A stretch of 64,000 nt of DNA from Flintibacter faecis (lineage in GTDB: Bacteria > Bacillota > Clostridia > Oscillospirales > Oscillospiraceae): positions 62,001 through 126,000 of the forward strand of contig NZ_JACOPN010000005.1 of assembly GCF_014287875.1 (NCBI RefSeq). The letters run 5' to 3'. Shown here piece by piece: positions 28,854-38,831 of this stretch. Made by a program: the position numbers and the translations under genes. Every line of letters starts with the position of its first letter. Positions within the stretch are counted from its first letter, which is position 1. The notes under the pieces were generated by a model. It was not told the DNA's origin, made no database searches, and saw only the letters and a list, made by a program, of their open reading frames with translations.

Positions 28854-30800
28854 TTAATAATCCAAATTCACCGCATATTTTGCATTCCGCTCGATGAACT
28901 CTTTTCTGGGCTCCACTTTTTCGCCCATCAGGATGTTGAAGGTGGCATCGGCGGCCACGGCGTCGGTGAGTTCGATGCGGCGCAGGGTGCGCTTTTCCGG
29001 GTCCATGGTGGTCTCCCACAGCTCGTGGGGGTTCATCTCGCCCAGGCCCTTAAAGCGGCTGATGTCGATCTTCACGTTGGGGTTTCCGCCCCGCATCTCG
29101 GCGGAGATCTGGTCCCGCTCCTCGTCGGAGAAGGCCACCCGGGTGGTCTTGCCCCGGGTGAGCTTATAGAGGGGGGGCACGGCGGAGTAGACATAGCCCT
29201 CCTCGATCAAAGGCCGCATAAAGCGGAAGAAGAAGGTGAGCAGCAGGGTGCGGATGTGGGCGCCGTCCACGTCGGCATCGGCCATGATGACCACCTTGTG
29301 ATAGCGCAGCTTATCCAGGTCGAACTCCTCGCCGATGCCCGCGCCCAGGGCGGTGATGACGGGCTGGAGCTTGTCGTTGCCATAGACCTTGTCCGCCCGG
29401 GCCTTCTCCACGTTGAGCATCTTGCCCCACAGGGGGAGGATGGCCTGGAAGCGGGAGTCCCGGCCCTGGGTGGCCGAGCCGCCGGCGGAGTCGCCCTCGA
29501 CGATATAGAGCTCGGTAAGCTCGGGGTTATTCTCGTTGCAGTCCCGCAGCTTGTCGGGCATGGCCGCGCCGCCCAGGGCGGTCTTGCGGCGGATGGACTC
29601 CCGGGCCTTGCGGGCGGCCTCCCGGGCCCGGTTGGCGGTGAGGGCCTTGTCCAGGATGGCGCGGCCCACGGCGGGGTTCTCCTCCAGATAGGTCTCCAGC
29701 TTTTCGCTGACGATGGCGTTGACCAGGGCCCGCATCTCGCTGTTGCCCAGCTTGGCCTTGGTCTGGCCCTCGAACTGGGCCTCGGTGAGCTTGACGGAGA
29801 TGACCACGGTCAGGCCCTCCCGGCAGTCCTCGCCGGAGACCTTCTCGTCGTCCTTGAGCAGCTTGATCTTCCGGCCATAGGCGTTGAGCACGCTGGTCAG
29901 GGCCCGCTTAAAGCCCTCCTCGTGCATGCCGCCCTCGGGGGTATGCACGTTGTTGGCAAAGGAGACCATCACCTCGTTATACCCGTCGTTATACTGCATG
30001 GCCACCTCGGCCATGGAGTCCTCCCGGGAGCCGGACATGTAGATGACATCGCCGTGCAGGGCATCCTTATCCCGGTTGATCCAGGAGACGAACTCCCGGA
30101 TGCCGCCCTCATAGCACATGTCGTCCTCCTGCTCCTGGCCGGGACGCAGGTCCACCGTCTGGATGCGCAGGCCGGCGTTTAAGAAGGCCTCCTCCCGCAT
30201 ACGGGTGTGCAGGGTCTCGTATTGATACTCCAGGGTCTCGAACATCTCCGGGTCGGGCTTGAAGGTGACGGTGGTGCCCGTGTGATTGGTCTGGCCCACG
30301 ATCTTCATCTCCTGGGTGATCTTGCCCCGGGAGAACTTCATCTCGTAGATCTGCCCGTTTTTGTGGACCTGGACCTCCAGCCACTCGGACAGGGCGTTGA
30401 CCACCGAGGCGCCCACGCCGTGCAGGCCGCCGGAGACCTTATAGCCCCCGCCGCCGAACTTGCCGCCGGCGTGCAGGATGGTAAAGACCACCTCCAGGGC
30501 GGGCTTGCCCGTCTGGGGCTGGATGTCCACGGGGATGCCCCGGCCGTTGTCGGTGACGGTGATGGTGTTGTCCGGGTTGATGGTCACAGTGATGTCGGTA
30601 CAGTAGCCCGCCAGGGCCTCGTCGATGGAGTTGTCCACGATCTCATAGACCAGGTGGTGCAGGCCGGACTCGGACGTGGAGCCGATATACATGCCCGGAC
30701 GCTTGCGGACGGCCTCCAGGCCCTCCAGCACCTGGATCTCCGACCCGCCATACTCGTGTTCCACCTGGGTGGAATTCAATTCGTTCAATTCTTCTGACAT
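28854..30800 (-). CDS. gyrB: DNA gyrase subunit B
   Basis: A 648-residue GyrB. The GHKL ATPase shows [13 protein letters not shown] and TDNGRGIPV. The TOPRIM domain shows [10 protein letters not shown] and [15 protein letters not shown], and the C-terminus ends in the usual [10 protein letters not shown]. The start at 30800 has GGAGG five bases upstream; the frame continues further but lacks a good site there. It follows dnaN-S4-recF-remB in the conserved origin order. Confidence 0.98.
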   Translation of the reverse strand: MSEELNELNSTQVEHEYGGSEIQVLEGLEAVRKRPGMYIGSTSESGLHHLVYEIVDNSIDEALAGYCTDITVTINPDNTITVTDNGRGIPVDIQPQTGKPALEVVFTILHAGGKFGGGGYKVSGGLHGVGASVVNALSEWLEVQVHKNGQIYEMKFSRGKITQEMKIVGQTNHTGTTVTFKPDPEMFETLEYQYETLHTRMREEAFLNAGLRIQTVDLRPGQEQEDDMCYEGGIREFVSWINRDKDALHGDVIYMSGSREDSMAEVAMQYNDGYNEVMVSFANNVHTPEGGMHEEGFKRALTSVLNAYGRKIKLLKDDEKVSGEDCREGLTVVISVKLTEAQFEGQTKAKLGNSEMRALVNAIVSEKLETYLEENPAVGRAILDKALTANRAREAARKARESIRRKTALGGAAMPDKLRDCNENNPELTELYIVEGDSAGGSATQGRDSRFQAILPLWGKMLNVEKARADKVYGNDKLQPVITALGAGIGEEFDLDKLRYHKVVIMADADVDGAHIRTLLLTFFFRFMRPLIEEGYVYSAVPPLYKLTRGKTTRVAFSDEERDQISAEMRGGNPNVKIDISRFKGLGEMNPHELWETTMDPEKRTLRRIELTDAVAADATFNILMGEKVEPRKEFIERNAKYAVNLDY

Positions 30801-30867
30801 AACTACCTCCGGTAAATGATCTCGTGGAATGGTTGAGAGGGGAGGGGGAAGAGGACTTTTTGTCATT

Positions 30868-30905
30868 CCCGTAGGGGCGGATATTATCCGCCCCTACATT
30901 GGGTA
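30868..30905. repeat. Single GTAG-REP hairpin before gyrB
   Basis: GTAGGGGCGGATATTATCCG followed by CCCCTAC is a nearly perfect palindrome in the gap between remB and gyrB. Confidence 0.8.
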
Positions 30906-30972
30906 TCGATGGACCGCAATGACAATGATTGCTTCTTTCCTCTCCGCTCTCAACTTTCCTGGTTTCTATGTT

Positions 30973-31236
30973 CTACTCAAAGGAATTGCGCGCCGCCCGG
31001 CTGAGGAGGGTGGCGGAGGACAGCTGGGAGATATAGACGGTGGGCTTGCCGCCCTGTCCGCCCACCAGCACGAAGGACCTGGGCAGGTCGTCGCACACCC
31101 ACACGGCCCGGCCCTCGGCCTCGGCCCGCTCCAAAAATTCCCGGGTCTTAAAGGCCCAGCTGGCGTTGTCCAGGTCGAAGATGCCTAGGATCTCCCGGTG
31201 GGGCACCACCACCGACTGGCCCAAGTGCAGATACAC
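30973..31236 (-). CDS. remB: RemB/YaaB-like DUF370 protein
   Basis: An 87-residue DUF370 protein beginning MYLHLGQSVVVPHREILGIFD, as in the origin-linked YaaB/RemB proteins of Bacillus. Those regulate extracellular-matrix genes; related RemA binds DNA. The conserved recF-yaaB-gyrB position supports the assignment. It ends in an unusual Ser/Arg-rich tail. The role in this organism is unknown. Confidence 0.88.
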   Translation of the reverse strand: MYLHLGQSVVVPHREILGIFDLDNASWAFKTREFLERAEAEGRAVWVCDDLPRSFVLVGGQGGKPTVYISQLSSATLLSRAARNSFE

Positions 31237-31248
31237 GGCGTTTCCTCC

Positions 31249-32352
31249 TCAGATCAGGCTTCCGCCCTGGACATGGAAGGCCTTGCCGCCCTCCAGCCCC
31301 TCTAATTTTTCCTCCTCGCAGCAGGTGATAAACACCTGGCCGCCCCGGATGCGGTTCAAAATAAATGCCTGGCGGCGACTGTCCAGCTCAGACAGCACGT
31401 CGTCCAGCAGCAGCACGGGCCACTCCTCCGTCTCCGCCTGGAAGATCTCCCGCTGGGCCAGCTTTAAAGACAGGGCGGCGGTGCGGGTCTGGCCCTGGGA
31501 GCCGTAGGTCTTGGCGGACAGGCCGTTGATGTCCACCAGCAGGTCGTCCTTGTGGGGGCCGGAGAGACACTGGCGGCTGTCCAGCTCCGCCTGTTTGTGC
31601 CGGGCCTGGTGGTCCAGCAGCAGGGGCAGCAGCTCTTTGGGCGATGCCAGGGGGTCCGGGATGTTGGACACGGTGGTATAGGTCAGGCTCAGCTCCTCCC
31701 CGCCGCCGGAGAAGTCCCGGTGGATGGGCGGGGCCGCCTCCTGCAGGCGCTTGACGAAGTGGGCCCGATAGTGGATGAGCAGCGCCCCCATCTGGGCCAT
31801 GCGCAGGTCAAAGTCGTCCAGGGCGGACAGCAGGGAGGGGTGCTCGTTCCAGTCCCGCAGGATGCGGGTCTTGTGCTCATACAATCGGCCGTATTCCGCC
31901 AGGGCCTGGGCGTACCGGGGGCGGAGCTGACAGATGGCGCTGTCCAGAAACCGCCGCCGGGCGGCGGCCCCCTCCCGGATAAGATACAGGTCCTCCGGGC
32001 AGAACAGCACCGTGTTCAGCACCCCCGCCAGCTCCCCGGCGTTTTTCAGCCGGACCCCGTTGGAAAAGAGCTTTCTGGTGCGGCCCCGGGCCAGCTGGGC
32101 CTCCACCACAAAGGTGCGGCCCCGGCTTTCGATGGTCCCCCGGATATGGGCGGCGGTCCGGTCCATGCCGATCATCTCCCGGTCATACCGGGCCCGGTGG
32201 GACCGGGCGGAGGACAGATAGGCGATGGCCTCCAATAAATTGGTCTTGCCCTGGGCGTTGTCCCCGTAGATCAGGTTCACCTGGGGGTGAAACTCTGCCG
32301 CCAGCCGGTCATAGTTGCGGAAGCCCTCCAGCTCCAGGCTGCGGACGATCAT
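31249..32352 (-). CDS. recF: DNA replication and repair protein RecF
   Basis: A 367-residue SMC-like ATPase. Walker A is GDNAQGKTNLLEAIAYL (about residue 30), the signature is LSGPHKDD, and Walker B is LLLDDVLSELD. It loads RecA at gaps together with RecO and RecR. The start overlaps the stop of the preceding S4 gene in ATGA, implying translational coupling. Confidence 0.97.
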   Translation of the reverse strand: MIVRSLELEGFRNYDRLAAEFHPQVNLIYGDNAQGKTNLLEAIAYLSSARSHRARYDREMIGMDRTAAHIRGTIESRGRTFVVEAQLARGRTRKLFSNGVRLKNAGELAGVLNTVLFCPEDLYLIREGAAARRRFLDSAICQLRPRYAQALAEYGRLYEHKTRILRDWNEHPSLLSALDDFDLRMAQMGALLIHYRAHFVKRLQEAAPPIHRDFSGGGEELSLTYTTVSNIPDPLASPKELLPLLLDHQARHKQAELDSRQCLSGPHKDDLLVDINGLSAKTYGSQGQTRTAALSLKLAQREIFQAETEEWPVLLLDDVLSELDSRRQAFILNRIRGGQVFITCCEEEKLEGLEGGKAFHVQGGSLI

Positions 32353-32564
32353 TCCACCACCAGGGCGGTCTCGCCGTCGATGACGGCGGTGTCACCCGGA
32401 CGCATCTTCTTGCCCCGCATGGTGCAGACTTCGCCGTTCACCGCCACCCGGCCCTCCTGGATGATGAGCTTGGCGTCGCCCCCCGTCTCCACCGCCCCGG
32501 CGAACTTTAAAAGGTCCTGGAGCTTGATGAATTCGGTGTGAATTTTAACGTGTTCAGTTTCCAT
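32349..32564 (-). CDS. S4-domain RNA-binding protein (YaaA type)
   Basis: A 71-residue S4 domain (IKLQDLLKFAGAVETGGDAK, VAVNGEVCTMRGKKMRPGD) found between dnaN and recF in most Firmicutes and known as YaaA. It is linked to ribosome assembly. It overlaps recF by four bases. The gap to dnaN is enlarged to about 590 bases by repeats. Confidence 0.93.
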   Translation of the reverse strand: METEHVKIHTEFIKLQDLLKFAGAVETGGDAKLIIQEGRVAVNGEVCTMRGKKMRPGDTAVIDGETALVVE

Positions 32565-32594
32565 AGCTGCCTCTTTCTGGTTGGGTTTTAGTTT

Positions 32595-33112
32595 CGCCTT
32601 CCCTCGGGGGAAGACATTGTGTAGGCGAATTTAGCCTTCCCCTGGGGGAAGGTGCCCCAGTGGGCACACTGGGGCGGATGAGGGGAACGCCGAAGGGTTT
32701 TGAGCGGTTGCAACGGAACGGATAGAGCCTTCCCCCTCCCAGGGGGCCGATTCCCCTTGTCAAGGGGAAATGTCCCGAAGGGACAAAAGGGATAGGGAAG
32801 GTGGTCCCGAAGGGACCGGATGAGGGTGGGTATCGTGGGATGCGGAGGCCATCGAACGGGCGGATGGGGACATCCGCCCCTACACAGGGTCACGATAGAT
32901 TTCGTAGGGGCCGCTGTCCTCAGCGGCCCGTCGATAACGGCTGCACCCCCGTGGTCCCCCTCATCCGTCATGGCCTACGGCCATGCCACCTTCTCCCCTG
33001 CGGGGCGAAGGCTTTGGCCTGTATTTTCGGAGATACTCAAATGTCGATGGCGTTCCCCTCATCCGTCACGGCTGCGCCGTGCCACCTTCCCCCAGGGGAA
33101 GGCTTTTGCGAT
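32595..33112. repeat. Large composite repeat between dnaN and the S4 gene
   Basis: Partial and complete GCCTTCCCC elements lie at about 32632-32690, 32730-32825, 32955-33013 and 33050-33105. The second is interrupted by an F module (about 32756-32798). A GTAG-REP pair (GGGCGGAT/ATCCGCCC then GTAGGGGCCGCTGTCCTCAG) sits at about 32857-32935. No gene is seen. Confidence 0.85.
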
Positions 33113-33152
33113 ACGTTTTGTATAATTGATTTTACTTTTAACTTAAAGTTAT

Positions 33153-34259
33153 TTAATTTGCCTTCAATCTCACGGGCAGGACCATATAGATGAAGTTCTC
33201 CTCGCCCTCTGCGGGAAGGATGACGCATGGGGCCACGCCGGAGGTGAACTCCAGACGGAGCTTCTCGGCGGGGGCGGCCTTCAGGGCATCCATGAGATAT
33301 TTGTTGTTAAAGCCGATCTCCAGCTCCTGGCCGTCGCCGTCGATGGGGCACTGGTCGGCGGCATCGCCGATGGCGGTCTTGGTGGTGATGGACACCATGC
33401 CGCTGCCGAACACACAACGCAGGGGGGACTTGAGTTTCTCGCTGATGATGAGGGAGACGCGCTCGATGCTGCTGAGCAGGGCCCGGGCGCTGCACACCAC
33501 GTGGATGGGGTTGTTCCGGGGGATGGCGCTTTTATAGGGGAGGAACTCCCCCTCCAGCCGGCGGCAGACCAGCACGATGTCCCCGGTCTGGAACAGGATG
33601 TGCCGGGCGCCCTGGATGACGGTGATGTCCTCCTCGCCGGAGCAGATCTTCTCCACCTCGCCCAGGGCGGAGCCGGGGACCACGAAGGAGAAGGCATCGG
33701 CCCCCTTCTTTTCGGTCACATTCTCCCGGCGCAGGGCCAGGCGGTAGCCGTCCACCGACACCACGGTGAGGCTGTCCCCCTCCACGTCGAAGAGGGAGCC
33801 GGTGTGTACCGGGCGGCTCTCGTTGTCGCTGACGGCAAACAGGGTCTGGCCGATCATAGAGCGCAGGGTGGGCTGGGGCAGGGTGAGGGCGTTCTGCTGG
33901 TCCACGGTGGGCAGCTCGGGGAACTCCTCCGGGTCGCTGCCCACAATATTGAACTCGGACAGGCCGCACTTGATGTTGACCATATAGCCCTCGGCGGAGA
34001 AGACCACCACGTCGTCGGCCATCTTGCGGACGATCTCGCCGAAGAGCCGGGCGGACAGGACCAGAGAGCCCCGCTGGGTGATCTCGGCGGGGACGGTGGC
34101 CTGGATGCCCGTCTCCAGATTATAGCCGGTGAGACGCAGCTGGCTGCCCGCCTCGATGAGGATACCCTCCATGGCAGGAATGGAACTTTTTGCGGCCACC
34201 GCCCTGGATGCCACGGATACCGCGGCGGAGAGCAGGGCCTTCTCGCAGGAGAATTTCAT
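33153..34259 (-). CDS. dnaN: DNA polymerase III beta sliding clamp
   Basis: A 368-residue clamp of normal length starting MKFSCEKALLSAAVSVASRA. The three repeated clamp domains are recognisable, with family segments such as EEFPELPTVD in domain 1 and the C-terminal YMVLPVRL. It holds polymerase III on DNA. It follows dnaA across the DnaA-box region. Confidence 0.97.
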   Translation of the reverse strand: MKFSCEKALLSAAVSVASRAVAAKSSIPAMEGILIEAGSQLRLTGYNLETGIQATVPAEITQRGSLVLSARLFGEIVRKMADDVVVFSAEGYMVNIKCGLSEFNIVGSDPEEFPELPTVDQQNALTLPQPTLRSMIGQTLFAVSDNESRPVHTGSLFDVEGDSLTVVSVDGYRLALRRENVTEKKGADAFSFVVPGSALGEVEKICSGEEDITVIQGARHILFQTGDIVLVCRRLEGEFLPYKSAIPRNNPIHVVCSARALLSSIERVSLIISEKLKSPLRCVFGSGMVSITTKTAIGDAADQCPIDGDGQELEIGFNNKYLMDALKAAPAEKLRLEFTSGVAPCVILPAEGEENFIYMVLPVRLKAN

Positions 34260-34599
34260 TGGGATGCCTCCAGTTTCTTTCTCTCCGCAACAAGAGGAGA
34301 GGATAGGATTATTTTAGTAACAATAGCCGTAGAGAAAAAAAGTGTGGAAAACCGGGGAAAGCCGTTGGGGGACGGGAGTTTGACCGTCCACAGGGGGTGT
34401 GGACAAAAAATTGGGCTTATCCACAGACGAAGAAACGGAAAAAAGTTTTCCACATCCGTCCACGAACAATCCACAAGCAAGTGTGGATAACTTTGGGGAC
34501 GGAGAAAGAGAAAAAAGAGAGCAGACCGCCTGTTTTGCAGGAAATCCTGCTGAATACGGGTGTATAGAACGAATATTTATGCAAGTGTATTCATAAAGC
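34260..34599. other. oriC candidate: DnaA-box cluster between dnaA and dnaN
   Basis: DnaA-box-like 9-mers crowd this gap: TGTGGAAAA (34343), TGTGGACAA (34398), TTATCCACA (34418, perfect consensus), TTTTCCACA (34446), CAATCCACA (34467) and TGTGGATAA (34482, perfect). An AT-rich stretch next to dnaA (about 34555-34600, GAATATTTATGC and TGTATTCATAAAG) could be the unwinding element. Gene direction switches around here. Confidence 0.85.
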
Positions 34600-35913
34600 T
34601 CATTCGTAGCGGATATTGATGTTGGCGGTGATGTCCTTGATGATCTCCGCCTTCTCCGGGTCGTTTTTGGACAGGTCCTCTATGCGCTCGATGGAGTGGA
34701 GCACAGTGGTGTGGTCCCGGCCCTCAAACTCCTTGCCGATCTCCTTCAGAGACAGGTTGGTCATCCGGCGGATGAGGTACATGGCGATCTGCCGGGCCAT
34801 GGAGATGTCTTTGGCCCGGCCCTGGCCCTTGAGTACGACGGGCTCGATGTTATAGAACTTGCACACCTCGTCGATGATGACCTCTGCCGTGGGCACGATG
34901 TCGGATTTCTCCTTAAACATGTCTTTCACGGCCCGGACCACTGTCTCCTTGTCCACCAGGTCGCCCATCAGGTCCTGATAGGCCATGATCTTGTTCACGG
35001 TGCCCTCGATCTGCCGCACGTTGGCGGTGATGTTCTCGGCGATGAGCTGCAGCAGGAACTCGGGCAGCTCCACCCCCATGCGGATGGCCTTATTTTTAAT
35101 GATGGCCATGCGGGTCTCATAGTCGGGGGGCTGGATGTCCGCCAGCAGGCCCCACTCGAACCGGGTCTTCAGCCGGTCCTCCAGGCGGAGCATCTCCTTG
35201 GGCGGGCGGTCAGAGGTAAAGACGATCTGCTTTTTCAGCTCGTACAGGGTATTGAAGGTGTGGAACATCTCCTCCTGGGTGGAGTCACGGCCGGCGATGA
35301 ACTGCACGTCGTCCATGAGAAACACGTCCGCGCCCCGGTATTTCTCCCGGAATTCGGAGTTGCGCCCCTCCCGGATGGCCTGGATAAGCTCGTTGGTGAA
35401 GGTGTCGCCCTTGATGTAGACCACTTTATAGTCCGGGTGGTTGTTGTGGATGGTGTGGGCGATGGCGTAAAGCAGGTGGGTCTTGCCCAGGCCGGACTCG
35501 CCGTAGATGAACAGGGGGTTATAGCTGTGGCCCGGGTTGTCAGCCACCGCCCGGGCGGCGGCGTGGGCAAATTTGTTGGACGAGCCCACCACGAACCGCT
35601 CGAAGGTATACTCCTCCGTGCCGGGGAGAAAGCTGCTCTTGGCGGGCTGCTGATAGGTGTCCAGCTCGCCCTCGGTGAGGACCACCACGTCGAAGTCGGT
35701 GGAGAACAGCTCGTGGAGGGCTTTTTGGATGAAGGGGACATACCGGGTGGCGATGATGTCCCGTTTGAAGCGTGTGGGGGAGTAGAGGACGAAGCGGTCC
35801 TCCTCCAGGGCGACGGCGGTGGCGTCGTCGAACCAGGTGTGGATGGTGGTGGTGGTCATGTCGGGCTGCATCAGCTCCAGCACCTTGGCCCAGATGTCTG
35901 TGGCTAGGTTCAT
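34600..35913 (-). CDS. dnaA: Chromosomal replication initiator DnaA
   Basis: A 437-residue initiator with a short domain II. The AAA+ domain shows GESGLGKTHLLYAIA (Walker A) and VFLMDDVQFIAG (Walker B). The C-terminal box-binding helix-turn-helix has the signature GRDHTTVLHSIERIE. It binds DnaA boxes and opens oriC. GGAGGGTCCCC precedes the ATG. DnaA-box clusters on both sides suggest autoregulation and a two-part origin. Confidence 0.98.
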   Translation of the reverse strand: MNLATDIWAKVLELMQPDMTTTTIHTWFDDATAVALEEDRFVLYSPTRFKRDIIATRYVPFIQKALHELFSTDFDVVVLTEGELDTYQQPAKSSFLPGTEEYTFERFVVGSSNKFAHAAARAVADNPGHSYNPLFIYGESGLGKTHLLYAIAHTIHNNHPDYKVVYIKGDTFTNELIQAIREGRNSEFREKYRGADVFLMDDVQFIAGRDSTQEEMFHTFNTLYELKKQIVFTSDRPPKEMLRLEDRLKTRFEWGLLADIQPPDYETRMAIIKNKAIRMGVELPEFLLQLIAENITANVRQIEGTVNKIMAYQDLMGDLVDKETVVRAVKDMFKEKSDIVPTAEVIIDEVCKFYNIEPVVLKGQGRAKDISMARQIAMYLIRRMTNLSLKEIGKEFEGRDHTTVLHSIERIEDLSKNDPEKAEIIKDITANINIRYE

Positions 35914-36127
35914 GGGGACCCTCCTTCACGGTTTTGAACTTGCGGGGTCTGTCCGGCCATAGCCGGGATGAATGATAAAGAGAAAAAGGAGAACGGGATC
36001 AGAGCGCGGAAAAGGCCTTGCCGGGGCCAAAAGGGCATAACCTTCAAAGCGCCTTTCCCCGGGAGAAGGAAAAGGCGTTGTAAAAGCTGCCGCTGAATGG
36101 GCCTGGAAAGCAGAATTTTTCTCCACC

Positions 36128-36156
36128 ATTATAGCAGATGGCTGTGGACATCGCAA
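36128..36156 (-). promoter_or_regulatory. dnaA promoter overlapping a DnaA box
   Basis: On the minus strand TTGCGA (36151-36156) and TATAAT (36128-36133) are 17 bases apart. The spacer contains TGTCCACAG, a DnaA-box-like sequence, so DnaA could repress its own gene. Confidence 0.7.
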
Positions 36157-36200
36157 TATTTTTTATATAAATGTGTGGAAAGACCTGTGGAAAAATTGTA
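36140..36200. other. Upstream DnaA-box cluster with AT-rich stretch
   Basis: TGTGGACAT (about 36143), TGTGGAAAG (36174) and TGTGGAAAA (36186) surround CAATATTTTTTATATAAATG (about 36154-36173). Together with the cluster after dnaA this resembles the bipartite Bacillus-type origin. The rest of the 35914-36468 gap holds only promoters and the rpmH leader. Confidence 0.6.
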
Positions 36201-36281
36201 GCTGCCGCGCCCTGCGGCTACAAGATGTGGTACACGGGACAAAAACAGAAAAAAATTTCCCCGGCGGGGCGAAAAATACGG

Positions 36282-36311
36282 TTGACAGGGCCGCCGCTCA
36301 TCGTCTATAAT
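36282..36311 (+). promoter_or_regulatory. rpmH promoter
   Basis: TTGACA (36282-36287) and TATAAT (36306-36311) are consensus hexamers, 18 bases apart. They drive the rpmH-rnpA-yidD-yidC-khpB run, leaving a leader of about 150 bases. Confidence 0.85.
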
Positions 36312-36468
36312 GAACCTTGCGTTCTGGGCAAAGGAGGGGTTCTTGTACCCTTTTCCGGCGACAAAGCGCCGGCCAGTCTGGCCGATTCCATGCAGACCGC
36401 AGCCCCATAAAACGGGCTGTTGTTGGGCCGGGAGAGCCGGCTTGAAATCTGATGAGGAGGTGTCCCCC

Positions 36469-36603
36469 ATGCTTCGTACCTATCAGCCCAAGAAGCGCCA
36501 GCGTTCCAAGGAGCACGGCTTCCGCAAGCGTATGGCCACCAAGAACGGCCGCAAGGTGCTGGCCCGCCGCCGCGCCAAGGGCCGCGCCCGTCTGTCTTAC
36601 TAA
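36469..36603 (+). CDS. rpmH: Ribosomal protein L34
   Basis: A 44-residue, highly basic ribosomal protein. [18 protein letters not shown] opens it and [14 protein letters not shown] ends it, as in all bacterial L34. The start follows GAGGAGGTG. It is the first gene of the conserved rpmH-rnpA-yidD-yidC-jag set, diverging from dnaA. Confidence 0.98.
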   Translation: MLRTYQPKKRQRSKEHGFRKRMATKNGRKVLARRRAKGRARLSY

Positions 36604-36825
36604 AGACGCCGGGGTCTCCCGACGGCATCGGTAACGCAGGACAAGGATCGGATCGTTTTTGCGATACGACGAGAGGACACAGCTGCCATAAAGCCAATAG
36701 ATCGCGCAGAAGGGGCGTGGGAGTATTCCCCCGCCCCATGTGTGCATTCCAAAGCTTTTTGGTGCAGCTTCAGTACAGGGGAGGCCGCAGGCATCCCCCC
36801 GTTTGGTTTTTAGGAGGCAGTTTTC

Positions 36826-37227
36826 ATGCAGCATACGGTTTCGCTCAAGCAAAACCACGAGTTTCGCCGCCTGTACAACCGGGGGAAGAGTGCGGTGTCC
36901 CCCTATTTTGCCATCTATTGCCGCAAGACGGGCCGGGACTACAGCCGCCTGGGGATCACCACCGGGGTAAAGCTGGGCAACGCCGTCAAGCGCAACTTTG
37001 TCCGCCGCCGCATCCGCGCCCTCTACCGCACCAACGAGGCGGGGCTGCAGCCGGGGTACGACATTGTGGTGGTGGCCCGCACCCGGGCCATCTTCGGCCG
37101 CTATGCCGACCTGGAGCGCAGCTTCCGCCAGCTCACCCGCAAGCTGGGACTGACCCTTGGCGCGCCTGCCCCCGCTCCCGCCCCGAAACAGAGGGCGAAG
37201 GAGAACAAAGAGGCGGACAAGCCGTGA
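36826..37227 (+). CDS. rnpA: Ribonuclease P protein component
   Basis: A 133-residue protein subunit of RNase P, which matures tRNA 5' ends. The RNR motif region reads [20 protein letters not shown] (about residues 50-69). The C-terminus is extended by an Ala/Pro/Lys-rich tail of about 20 residues. AGGAGG precedes the start. The stop overlaps the GTG start of yidD. Confidence 0.96.
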   Translation: MQHTVSLKQNHEFRRLYNRGKSAVSPYFAIYCRKTGRDYSRLGITTGVKLGNAVKRNFVRRRIRALYRTNEAGLQPGYDIVVVARTRAIFGRYADLERSFRQLTRKLGLTLGAPAPAPAPKQRAKENKEADKP

Positions 37228-37445
37228 TCAAGTCTCTGCTGCTGTGGCTCATCCGATTCTATCGGCGCAACCTATCCCCCCTGCGCCCCCCCTGCTGCCG
37301 CTTTATCCCCACCTGCTCCCAGTACGCCCTGGAGGCCGTGGAGAAATACGGCGCGGGAAAAGGGGGCTGGCTGGCATTGCGGAGAGTTCTGCGGTGCCAT
37401 CCCTTCCACCGGCAGAGGTCTGTTCAATATGACCCCGTGCCCTGA
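37224..37445 (+). CDS. yidD: Membrane protein insertion efficiency factor YidD
   Basis: A 73-residue protein starting with GTG inside the rnpA stop (GTGA overlap). It has the family core [17 protein letters not shown] then [18 protein letters not shown], with the conserved cysteines and CHPFHR. It is amphipathic, membrane-associated and helps YidC insert proteins. Confidence 0.95.
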   Translation: MIKSLLLWLIRFYRRNLSPLRPPCCRFIPTCSQYALEAVEKYGAGKGGWLALRRVLRCHPFHRQRSVQYDPVP

Positions 37446-37491
37446 ACAGGCCGCGGCGCTGCCCCCATTTTAAACTTGTGGAGGTTTCAAC

Positions 37492-38829
37492 GTGCAATAC
37501 ATTCTAATGCCATTTTCCTGGCTGCTGCTGTTTTTCTATCATGTTCTGAACAGCTACGGCCTGGCCCTGATCCTGTTCGCCGTTGTCATCAAGGTCATTT
37601 TGTTCCCCGTGACCCTGAAGGGCAAGAAGAGCATGATCCAGACCACCATGATCTCCGGTAAGATGCAGCAGCTGCAAAAGCAGTACGGCAAGGACCGGGA
37701 GCGCTATAATCTGGAGCTGCAGAAGCTCTATGAGCGGGAGCATGTCAATCCCATGGGCGGCTGCCTGTGGTCCATGATCCCCCTGGTGCTGCTCATTGCC
37801 CTGTACGCCATCATCCGGGAGCCCCTGATCAATCTGATGGGCGTGCCCAAGGACATGATCGCCACCGTGGCCGACATCACCGGCATCGCCAACAGCGGCG
37901 CCTATCCCCAGATCTACATGGCCGAGGCCATGAACGACCCCGCCATTCTCCAGAGCGTGCAGAAGGCCCTGGGCGAGGCCGGTTCTAAAGTCTTTGCCAT
38001 GGATTTCAGCTTCCTGGGCATCAACCTGGCCAGCGTGCCCACCTGGAAGTTCTGGACCAACGGCTTTGGCTGGGGCAGCATCGGCCTGACCATCCTGCCC
38101 CTGGTGTCCACCGTCATCTCCTTCCTGTCCATGAAGGTGAGCATGGACACCAATAAGATCAACAACAACCAGCCCCAGAACGACCAGATGGAGCGCACCA
38201 ACAAGACCATGCTGTGGACCATGCCCCTCATGTCTCTGTGGATCGGCTTCACCGTGCCCGCCGGCCTGTCCATCTACTGGATCGCCCAGTATCTGGTGAA
38301 CATGGTCCAGGAGCTCATCTGTGCCAAACTGCTGAAAAAGGACTACGAGGCCGCCCGGGTCGCCGCTGAGGAGCAGGCCCGCCAGGCCAAGGAGGACGAG
38401 AAGCGCCGCAAGGAGGAGGCCCGCCTGGAGCGCGCCCGCCGGGCCGAGGAGGAGAAGAAGAACAAGAAAAAGAAGCTCCCCAAGCCCGTGAGCGCCGAGC
38501 CCGGCGTGGACCCCAACGACAGCAAGGAGGGCATCCGCGCCCACGCCCGGGGCCGCAGCTATATCCCCGACCGCTATGAGGCCACCGAGTACACCGACCC
38601 CAATGCCCTGCTGGGTCAGCTGTTTATGACCAAGAAGGAGCGCAAGGCCGCCGAGAAGGCCCAGCAGGAGGCCAAGAAGGCCCAGGCCGAGGAGCAGCCC
38701 GAGCCCAAGTCTGAGACCGCCGCCCCTGAGGCCCAGGAGCCCGTCCAGGCCCCCGTTCCCGAAGAGACCGCCGCCCCTGAGCAGTCCGCCCAGCAGCCGG
38801 AGCAGGAGCAGCAGAAGGAGGAGAACTGA
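37492..38829 (+). CDS. yidC: Membrane protein insertase YidC
   Basis: A 445-residue Gram-positive-type YidC (SpoIIIJ/OxaA). Five to six hydrophobic segments include the N-terminal helix, the conserved LFAVVIKVILFPVTLKGKK segment and MGGCLWSMIPLVLLIALY. The C-terminus is a long charged tail (about residues 285-445) rich in Lys, Arg, Glu and Ala, binding ribosomes in related proteins. The start is GTG with TGGAGG upstream. It is coupled to khpB two bases downstream. Confidence 0.95.
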   Translation: MQYILMPFSWLLLFFYHVLNSYGLALILFAVVIKVILFPVTLKGKKSMIQTTMISGKMQQLQKQYGKDRERYNLELQKLYEREHVNPMGGCLWSMIPLVLLIALYAIIREPLINLMGVPKDMIATVADITGIANSGAYPQIYMAEAMNDPAILQSVQKALGEAGSKVFAMDFSFLGINLASVPTWKFWTNGFGWGSIGLTILPLVSTVISFLSMKVSMDTNKINNNQPQNDQMERTNKTMLWTMPLMSLWIGFTVPAGLSIYWIAQYLVNMVQELICAKLLKKDYEAARVAAEEQARQAKEDEKRRKEEARLERARRAEEEKKNKKKKLPKPVSAEPGVDPNDSKEGIRAHARGRSYIPDRYEATEYTDPNALLGQLFMTKKERKAAEKAQQEAKKAQAEEQPEPKSETAAPEAQEPVQAPVPEETAAPEQSAQQPEQEQQKEEN

Positions 38830-38831
38830 CC

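Noticed and set aside
36604..36825. Possible small RNA between rpmH and rnpA
   Set aside because: No promoter, terminator or stable fold could be supported by eye.
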